DNA of 5,679 nt from Deltaproteobacteria bacterium (GTDB taxonomy: Bacteria > Desulfobacterota > Desulfobulbia > Desulfobulbales > Desulfobulbaceae), in NCBI GenBank assembly GCA_024277485.1, contig JAJRVA010000106.1:1-5679 (forward strand), written 5' to 3'. The translations under genes were made by a program, and so were the position numbers. Positions 1 through 4,824 of the stretch are shown here, in pieces. The notes under the pieces were generated by a model. It was not told the origin of the DNA, did not search any database, and worked only from the letters and a program-made list of their open reading frames with translations. Numbering within the stretch: the stretch's first letter is position 1; each line of letters starts with the position of its first letter.

Positions 1-203
1 CTCATTTCCGGCATCATCTCATCGGAAATAACCATGTCGACTTCATTGCGATCAACAAAGGTCTCGGCTTCCTCCGGGTTGGTGAAAACATGGACCTTAT
101 ACGTCCTGCCCAGAAGAATTCTCAACTCTTTCAGAATGAATTCCTCATCGTCAACAATGACGATGACAGCCTTTTTTTTCGTCTCGGTTTTTTCCTGTGT
201 CAT
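1..203 (-). CDS. Response regulator, N-terminal receiver domain (partial, cut by window start)
   Basis: The first 67 residues of a response regulator receiver domain are visible; the rest lies beyond position 1. After a short Lys/Glu-rich leader come a beta-1 strand (VIVIV), the acidic pocket D18-D19-E20, and the phosphoacceptor D61 in the ISDEMMPEM context, typical of CheY-like domains. The ATG at 203-201 follows the kinase stop codon by 11 nt, with a purine-rich GGGACAGG immediately upstream, so it is co-transcribed and probably receives phosphate from the upstream kinase. The output domain is outside the window, so the protein could be a single-domain receiver, a DNA-binding regulator or an enzyme such as an HD-GYP or diguanylate cyclase protein. 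The receiver identity is clear; the pairing with the kinase is inferred from adjacency. Confidence 0.9.
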   Translation of the reverse strand, partial: MTQEKTETKKKAVIVIVDDEEFILKELRILLGRTYKVHVFTNPEEAETFVDRNEVDMVISDEMMPEM

Positions 204-214
204 CCTGTCCCGTT

Positions 215-2212
215 CTAAAAGATCTGTTTTGGTGATTTTTTCATTTCCCTGCGGTTGGGAGGGATTTCAGTGCTGATATGGACAGTGAAGGTCGTCCCCA
301 CTCCATATTCACTCTCTACCTTTATCCAGCCGCCATGGGCCTCCACAATAAGGTGTGAAAGATTCAGCCCTAGGCCGGTTCCCTCCCCGAACCCCTTGGT
401 GGTAAAAAACGGATCAAAAATCTTGGAGACAATTTCTTCCTTCATCCCAATGCCGTTGTCCCTGAATACCGCTTCAAGCTGGCCGGACTTCTTGTTATAG
501 TGCGTTGAAATAGTAAGTATGGCCTCGTTTCTGGGCAGTTTCTTTTCCTTGAGGGCATCCCGCGCATTAATAATAAGATTAATAAAGACCTGGCCCAGTT
601 CCTGCGGCATGCCGTAGAATTCAGGCAGATCAGGGGCAAGGTTCAGGTTGACGTCAATATCATACTTGACCTGGTTATGGGTCAGCGTCACCGCATCGTT
701 GACAATCGAATTCAAATCGGTCTTGGTGAAGTCATCCTCAAAGTGCGCCATCCTCTTGGTGCTCTTGATGATCTTGCTGATCCTGATGACCGACTCTATG
801 TTTCTTTCCGCGATATCGTCTATATCATCCAGGACAAGATCCAGGTCAAGGTCTTCAACCAGCTCCATGAGATGGTTTCTGTGTTCGATAAGATCCCCCT
901 CCGGATTGGCAAAACATTTTTTGAGTTCATTGAGGAACTTCTTCACATACTCGGCATTCATCTTCAGGCCTTCCATGGAGAAGCCGATGGCCTGGGCGGG
1001 ATTGTTTATTTCATGGGCGATGCCGGCAACCATGGTACCCAGGGAAGCCAGTTTTTCCTGCTTTATCAGGTGCTCCTGGCTTTCCCGTAATGCCCTTTCC
1101 GCCTTCTTGCGGCCTGTCAGGTCGCGCACCATGACAATGACCAGGTGGTCTTCATCCTGCTGTGTCTCGCTGAGCGATATCTCAACGGGAAAAACCGATC
1201 CATCCTTCCTGCAGCCGGCAAGCTCATAGGGGGTGTTGATGACCAGGATGAAATCCTCATCATGGCAGTCATCCCTCCCCCGCAACTTTCTGAACTCGTC
1301 CGGCAGGCGGAACAGGTTGTAAATACTTTTCCCGACAACTTCCTCCTGGTCATACCCGAACATCCTGGTTGCCGCAGGATTAAGGGACTTGATCATGTGG
1401 TTCTTGTCCAGGGTTATCAGGCCGTCCAGCATATTGTCAATTATTGACCTGGTGCGTGATTCCACCTTTTCCCGTTCGCGGATCGACAGGGTCAGCCAGT
1501 ATGTGCCAAGAAAAATACCCGCCATTCCCAAGAGCCAGAATGTGATATGCGCGGCAGACGTGGCAATGTTATGTGCCCTGGCAATACTCATGAGCGGGGT
1601 AAGGGGAATGGCGACACTGATGCCGCCGCGGATATCTCCGACTTCGTACCCCTGGACTGCGTGGCACTTCAGGCATCCCTTCTCGGTAATCATCGGCCGC
1701 ATATACCGAAGATAGGGGATGCCGCCGATTTCCTCCACCGAAACAGCCTCGGTTTCCCCCTGGTCAAAAGATTCAAGCGCCACTGTCTCCCAGGGATCGG
1801 CGGCGTTTTCCGGGCGCACCGGGTCAAGGCTTGTAATATGTTCAATGGGGCCGGAATCACTGGCCTGCATGCCATATACCTGCCTGATCATGTACTCCGG
1901 ATTGACAAGGGTCAGTTTTTTGCCTGAAGTGGTTGTAACCTGGGAGCCTGGTATATGTTTCAGGTAGGGGTTCGGCTGGGTCTTTTTGGTTATGGGGACA
2001 AAAACACCATCATGCTGGGTGGCCCAGCGGTGATAAATCAGGTCCTTCTCGTAAACCGTCTTTGCCTCTATGGTGGCCAGTTGGATGGTCTCATTCTTCT
2101 GACGGTTGATATTCCAGAACAGTGAGGCTGCCATAATGACAGTGCCCATCAGGACCCACACTGCCGCCAGGCCCCAGGTATACGGAATAAGCCGCGTCGA
2201 TTTTATTTTCAT
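215..2212 (-). CDS. Membrane sensor histidine kinase with periplasmic Tll0287-like haem-type domain and PAS domain
   Basis: A 665-residue sensor kinase. Residues 11-33 form the first membrane helix. Residues about 34-217 are periplasmic and resemble the Tll0287-like/DUF3365 family, with a CXXCH motif (C180-L-K-C183-H184) followed by GDIRGGISVAIPL. CXXCH is the covalent c-type haem attachment signature, so a redox, NO or other haem-ligand input is likely but inferred. A second membrane helix lies at about 220-244. A cytoplasmic PAS domain follows at about 252-370 (NMLDGLITLDKN, NPAATRMFGY). The phosphoacceptor is H400 in GIAHEINNP. The ATPase domain shows the N box (N545, N549), G1 (DNGIGM, 585-590), F box (FDPFF, 599-603) and G2 (GEGTGLGL, 609-616), all intact, so the kinase should be active. 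The ATG at 2212 has a good Shine-Dalgarno and lies 27 nt after the activator gene. It ends 11 nt before the response regulator, its likely partner. Confidence 0.95.
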   Translation of the reverse strand: MKIKSTRLIPYTWGLAAVWVLMGTVIMAASLFWNINRQKNETIQLATIEAKTVYEKDLIYHRWATQHDGVFVPITKKTQPNPYLKHIPGSQVTTTSGKKLTLVNPEYMIRQVYGMQASDSGPIEHITSLDPVRPENAADPWETVALESFDQGETEAVSVEEIGGIPYLRYMRPMITEKGCLKCHAVQGYEVGDIRGGISVAIPLTPLMSIARAHNIATSAAHITFWLLGMAGIFLGTYWLTLSIREREKVESRTRSIIDNMLDGLITLDKNHMIKSLNPAATRMFGYDQEEVVGKSIYNLFRLPDEFRKLRGRDDCHDEDFILVINTPYELAGCRKDGSVFPVEISLSETQQDEDHLVIVMVRDLTGRKKAERALRESQEHLIKQEKLASLGTMVAGIAHEINNPAQAIGFSMEGLKMNAEYVKKFLNELKKCFANPEGDLIEHRNHLMELVEDLDLDLVLDDIDDIAERNIESVIRISKIIKSTKRMAHFEDDFTKTDLNSIVNDAVTLTHNQVKYDIDVNLNLAPDLPEFYGMPQELGQVFINLIINARDALKEKKLPRNEAILTISTHYNKKSGQLEAVFRDNGIGMKEEIVSKIFDPFFTTKGFGEGTGLGLNLSHLIVEAHGGWIKVESEYGVGTTFTVHISTEIPPNRREMKKSPKQIF

Positions 2213-2216
2213 GTGT

Positions 2217-2223
2217 ACCTCGG
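2217..2223 (-). promoter_or_regulatory. Ribosome binding site of the histidine kinase gene
   Basis: On the minus strand the sequence CCGAGGT lies 4 nt upstream of the ATG at 2212. GAGGT is a good anti-16S match at slightly tight spacing and supports this start in preference to internal Met codons, which would remove the first membrane helix. Confidence 0.65.
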
Positions 2224-2239
2224 GGCAGTCCGCAAAACC

Positions 2240-4339
2240 CTATTCCTGGATATCTGGGCCGGATATTTCATACGATGCGATTTTTCGCCTCAGGGTGTCT
2301 TTGGATATTCCCAGTTCCCTGCATGTTTTCATCTTGCGAAACTCGTTACGCTTGAGTGATTCAATGATGGCTTTTCTTTCCATCTCCTTCAGGGTCAGGG
2401 TGCCGGAAATGCTCACCCCCTCTTCCCTGTCCCTGATCAGCCATTCAGGCAGATGGTGTGGCCTGATCAACCCTTCGTGGCAGAGGATAAAAGCGTACTC
2501 GATTATGTTTTCAAGCTCACGGATATTACCCGGATAGTCATGATGAACAAGAATGGACAGGACCTCTTCCGAGATGCCCTCAACATGGCGGTCCCGCTGA
2601 CTGTTGAACTTGTTGATGAAATGTTCCACCAGGAGCGGTATGTCCTCCATCCTCTCTCTCAGGGGCGGCAGATCAATCTTGACAACATTGAGGCGGTAAT
2701 AGAGGTCCTCGCGAAACGTCCCGTCGGCAACCATGGCCTCCAGGTCCCGGTTCGTCGCGGCAATGATCCGCACATCTGTTTTCACCGGCTTGTTTGAACC
2801 CAGCGGCTCATACGTCTTGGACTGGATTACCCGAAGCAGCTTGACCTGCATGGCCGAAGAAATGTCGCCGATTTCATCAAGAAAGAGCGTCCCCTTTTCA
2901 GCGGCGGCAAACCTGCCTTTCCTGTCTTTTCTGGCATCGGTAAACGCACCGGCCTTGTAGCCGAACAGTTCGGACTCGAGGAGGGTGTCCGGCAGGGCGC
3001 CGCTGTTCACCGCGACAAAGGCATGATCTTTCCGGTTGCTTTGCGAATGAATGGAATTGGCGATCAGTTCCTTGCCGGTACCGCTTTCACCAAGCACCAG
3101 GATCGTCGCGTCACTCTTGGCAAACTCCGGCAGGACGGACAGGATCCTCCGCATCCTAGCGCTCCTGGTCAGGATGCCTTCTTCCGCCCCCTCCCGGGAA
3201 AGCTTGCTGCGCAGTTCCGTAATCTCCGTCAGGTCGCGGATGGTTTCTACGCCCCCAAGGATGTTGCCCCTGTCATCGGTCAGGGCGGTGGCAATGATAT
3301 TCACCGGAACAGCCGTGCCTTCCCGGCTGGTAATCTGCAGGTTTTTTGCAGCCGGGCTTAACCCGGATCCCATTGCCATCTTCATGGGACAGTTTTCCGT
3401 GCCGCAGATTTCAGTGCAGAATATTTCCTTGCATTTTCCGCCGAGAACTTCCCGGGCAGTGTACCCGGATATCTTTTCCAGGGCCCTGTTAAAGGAGGTA
3501 ATCCGCAGGTTCCGGTCAACGGTAAAGACGCCGTCTGTGACACTGTCCAGGATAAAACGATTCTGGATCAAGTCTGTAACATCCCGGAAACTCTGGACCC
3601 CGCCGATCACTGCTCCACGGGTATCAATAAGAGGCGCTGCCCTGACACTCACAGGCAGGGTATCTGCCCGGGACGTACTGATATAGACACATTCCTCCAC
3701 AACCGGCTGCGCGGACAAAACAGCCTGCACCAGGGGGGTGCTCTGCTGGGCCGGTTTTTCCATGCCGCCATAAAAAATATCCAGAAAAGATTTACCCAGC
3801 ACCTCTTCCTGGCTGAATCCGGTGAGCTGTTCCGCAGCCTTGTTGAACATGGTAATATTGTATTCCATATCCACAGTCACCACCCCGTCAAAGACACTGT
3901 CCAGGACCAGCTGCCGCTGGAAGAATTCCTGGATCTCCTGAAATGACTGGACCCCGCCGACCAGTTCGCCGCCATTGTCTGTCAGGGGCGATGCATTCAC
4001 CATGACAGGAAGCAGGCGATCTCCGACCTGCAGATACCGGGTCAGTTTCGTCTGGGGACGTTTGTCGGCCATCACCTGGCAGATAACGCAGAAATCCTCT
4101 TCTGCCGGGGAGTTGAAAACCTCGGCGCACGTCTTGCCCAGCGCCTCGTTTTCCCTGACCCCGGAAATATTTTCAGCTGCCTTGTTTATGGATGTGATTT
4201 TGAGATCTTTATCAACCGTGAATACGGCTTCGGTGAGATTGTCAAGAATCAGCTTACGCTGAATTGCGTCGCTGAAGATGGCCGAAGTCAGCTTATGCAG
4301 CGTCCCCAGAACATCTGAAAGCTTTTCATCTTTTTTCAT
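2240..4339 (-). CDS. Sigma54-dependent transcriptional activator with three PAS domains (NtrC/PspF-type AAA+, Fis HTH)
   Basis: A 699-residue bacterial enhancer-binding protein, numbered from the ATG at 4339. Three tandem PAS domains (about 27-140, 141-258 and 259-376) replace the receiver domain of NtrC, so it probably senses a ligand or redox state itself. The AAA+ domain (about 389-620) carries Walker A GESGTGKE (417-424), a sigma54-contact loop reading GAFTDA (464-469) instead of GAFTGA, Walker B GTLFLDE (483-489), sensor I with AATNRD, FREDLYYRL (542-550) and sensor II YPGNIREL (602-609). A Fis-type helix-turn-helix ends the protein (about 650-692, RELGISKDTLRRKI). PAS1 has C71, C84 and C87; PAS3 has C303, C308, C312 and C317. 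A GTG three codons upstream (4348) is possible, but the ATG is preferred because AGGTG lies 6 nt before it. It is the first gene of the operon with the kinase. Its targets are unknown; no sigma54 promoter was found in the adjacent intergenic region. Confidence 0.95.
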   Translation of the reverse strand: MKKDEKLSDVLGTLHKLTSAIFSDAIQRKLILDNLTEAVFTVDKDLKITSINKAAENISGVRENEALGKTCAEVFNSPAEEDFCVICQVMADKRPQTKLTRYLQVGDRLLPVMVNASPLTDNGGELVGGVQSFQEIQEFFQRQLVLDSVFDGVVTVDMEYNITMFNKAAEQLTGFSQEEVLGKSFLDIFYGGMEKPAQQSTPLVQAVLSAQPVVEECVYISTSRADTLPVSVRAAPLIDTRGAVIGGVQSFRDVTDLIQNRFILDSVTDGVFTVDRNLRITSFNRALEKISGYTAREVLGGKCKEIFCTEICGTENCPMKMAMGSGLSPAAKNLQITSREGTAVPVNIIATALTDDRGNILGGVETIRDLTEITELRSKLSREGAEEGILTRSARMRRILSVLPEFAKSDATILVLGESGTGKELIANSIHSQSNRKDHAFVAVNSGALPDTLLESELFGYKAGAFTDARKDRKGRFAAAEKGTLFLDEIGDISSAMQVKLLRVIQSKTYEPLGSNKPVKTDVRIIAATNRDLEAMVADGTFREDLYYRLNVVKIDLPPLRERMEDIPLLVEHFINKFNSQRDRHVEGISEEVLSILVHHDYPGNIRELENIIEYAFILCHEGLIRPHHLPEWLIRDREEGVSISGTLTLKEMERKAIIESLKRNEFRKMKTCRELGISKDTLRRKIASYEISGPDIQE
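3212..4261 (-). repeat. Three tandem PAS-domain repeats within the sigma54 activator
   Basis: The activator contains three consecutive homologous units of about 114, 118 and 118 residues (approximately 4261-3920, 3919-3566 and 3565-3212). Each opens with a (Q)xxxxLDxxxxxVxTVD pattern, continues through ITxxNxAxExxxG, and closes with GGVQSF or GGVETI plus an acidic stretch. This periodicity shows an old in-frame domain triplication. The copies have diverged: the first and third carry several cysteines after the GK(T/x)C position, whereas the second has none there. Confidence 0.8.
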
Positions 4340-4345
4340 GTGAGG

Positions 4346-4351
4346 CACCTG
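4346..4351 (-). promoter_or_regulatory. Ribosome binding site of the sigma54 activator gene
   Basis: Minus-strand CAGGTG, containing the AGGTG anti-16S match, ends 6 nt before the ATG at 4339 and decides for that start over the GTG at 4348, which overlaps this site. The same hexamer can pair with CACCTG at 4375-4380 on the mRNA, which might partly mask it. Confidence 0.5.
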
Positions 4352-4526
4352 TCCCAGGCGGGCGATTATTCAAGCAGGTGGATTTTCCGTCTTGTTCGCG
4401 CAAAAAAAAATGCATCCCGAGACACACAAAAATACCAGACTGTCCCCTCGAACCACGAGATGCCTGTGCACTTACAAGAACATCCACTATTCATTTTGCT
4501 TACAGAATTTCATCTGAAAAGGCAAG

Positions 4527-4550
4527 GGAAATGGGGATTGAACCATTTCC
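4527..4550. repeat. Perfect 8-bp inverted repeat with 8-nt loop
   Basis: GGAAATGG (4527-4534) and CCATTTCC (4543-4550) are exact reverse complements around the loop GGATTGAA. No T-run follows on either strand, so it is not a standard intrinsic terminator. It could be a regulator binding site or an RNA hairpin; the function is unknown. Confidence 0.55.
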
Positions 4551-4666
4551 GTCTCAGCCGGACAAGGGAGCCTGCCCCCCGGGGTGAAAGAGTGTTTCCC
4601 AGGTCGCCATCAGGCTTGATGCTGTCATGCAGGTAGCTGATACCGGTTTTGTCGATCATTTCAACT

Positions 4667-4678
4667 TTTGGTACCAAA
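4667..4678. promoter_or_regulatory. 12-bp perfect palindrome upstream of the adhesin promoter, candidate operator
   Basis: TTTGGTACCAAA is a perfect palindrome. With one bulged T the symmetry extends to ACT/AGT on the flanks (4664-4680). It ends 6 nt before the proposed -35 box, a usual place for an activator site. No binding protein is identified, and a chance occurrence is possible. Confidence 0.4.
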
Positions 4679-4684
4679 GTACAA

Positions 4685-4712
4685 TAGACGGAAAACGTGC
4701 ACGACATATAAT
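4685..4712 (+). promoter_or_regulatory. Predicted sigma70-type promoter of the adhesin gene
   Basis: An exact TATAAT box at 4707-4712 is preceded, with a 16-nt spacer, by TAGACG at 4685-4690, a 4/6 match to TTGACA. Transcription would start near 4719, leaving an untranslated leader of about 105 nt. A weaker alternative is TATAAA at 4785-4790 with GAGACA at 4761-4766 (18-nt spacer). Confidence 0.45.
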
Positions 4713-4814
4713 ACAATTAAGTAAAGTAGGAGAAAAATCTATTTTTTGAGCTGACAAGCAGAGACAGCACGCAACTGTTTTGCCTATAAAAACATCGCAC
4801 ATTCTGAACGCATA

Positions 4815-4818
4815 GAGG
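4815..4818 (+). promoter_or_regulatory. Ribosome binding site of the adhesin gene
   Basis: GAGG lies 6 nt upstream of the ATG at 4825, which is also where similarity to retention modules begins. This supports the start. Confidence 0.7.
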
Positions 4819-4824
4819 GACACC

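Larger units (their letters stand above)
4340..4824. other. Divergent intergenic region with no convincing gene
   Basis: These 485 bp separate the minus-strand signalling operon from the plus-strand adhesin. Short open frames exist on both strands, but none has a good ribosome binding site or a recognisable protein. The left part (4340-4500) should carry the operon promoter; no strong -35/-10 pair was identified there, only a T9 tract on the minus strand at 4402-4410. The middle (4520-4650) is G+C-rich with several short inverted repeats: an 8-bp stem at 4527-4550, the palindrome CCCCGGGG at 4577-4584, CATCA/TGATG at 4608-4621 and GGTA/TACC at 4632-4644. The right part (4660-4824) is A+T-rich and holds a palindrome and a sigma70-like promoter for the adhesin. 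Confidence 0.7.

Noticed and set aside
648..1229. Plus-strand open frames of up to about 190 residues inside the kinase and activator genes
   Set aside because: They are antisense shadows of strongly conserved coding regions and show no family motifs or ribosome binding sites.
4527..4550. tRNA T-arm-like sequence on the minus strand
   Set aside because: GGTTCAATCC resembles a T-loop, but no acceptor stem, anticodon arm or CCA-side pairing can be drawn around it.
4340..4636. Short plus- and minus-strand open frames in the intergenic region (4340-4636 plus, 4510-4716 minus)
   Set aside because: No good Shine-Dalgarno, no recognised domain, and low-complexity basic composition. They are more likely chance frames in a G+C-rich stretch.
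4580..4646. c-di-GMP-I (GEMM) riboswitch ahead of the adhesin
   Set aside because: GAAAGAGTG and GGTAGC-like pieces are present, but the conserved GGCAAACC, GGGACGCAAAGCC and matching stem elements are missing, so the resemblance is probably chance.
4728..4749. Leader peptide after AGGAG in the adhesin 5' leader
   Set aside because: The AGGAG at 4728-4732 is not followed by an ATG, GTG or TTG at usable spacing that opens a meaningful frame.
4340..4824. Sigma54 (-24/-12) promoter for the adhesin or the operon
   Set aside because: Scanning both strands for GG-N10-GC in a TGGCAC/TTGC context gave no acceptable match. The best look-alikes, near 4763-4783 on the plus strand and the T-tract at 4400-4415 on the minus strand, have wrong spacing or lack the GG.
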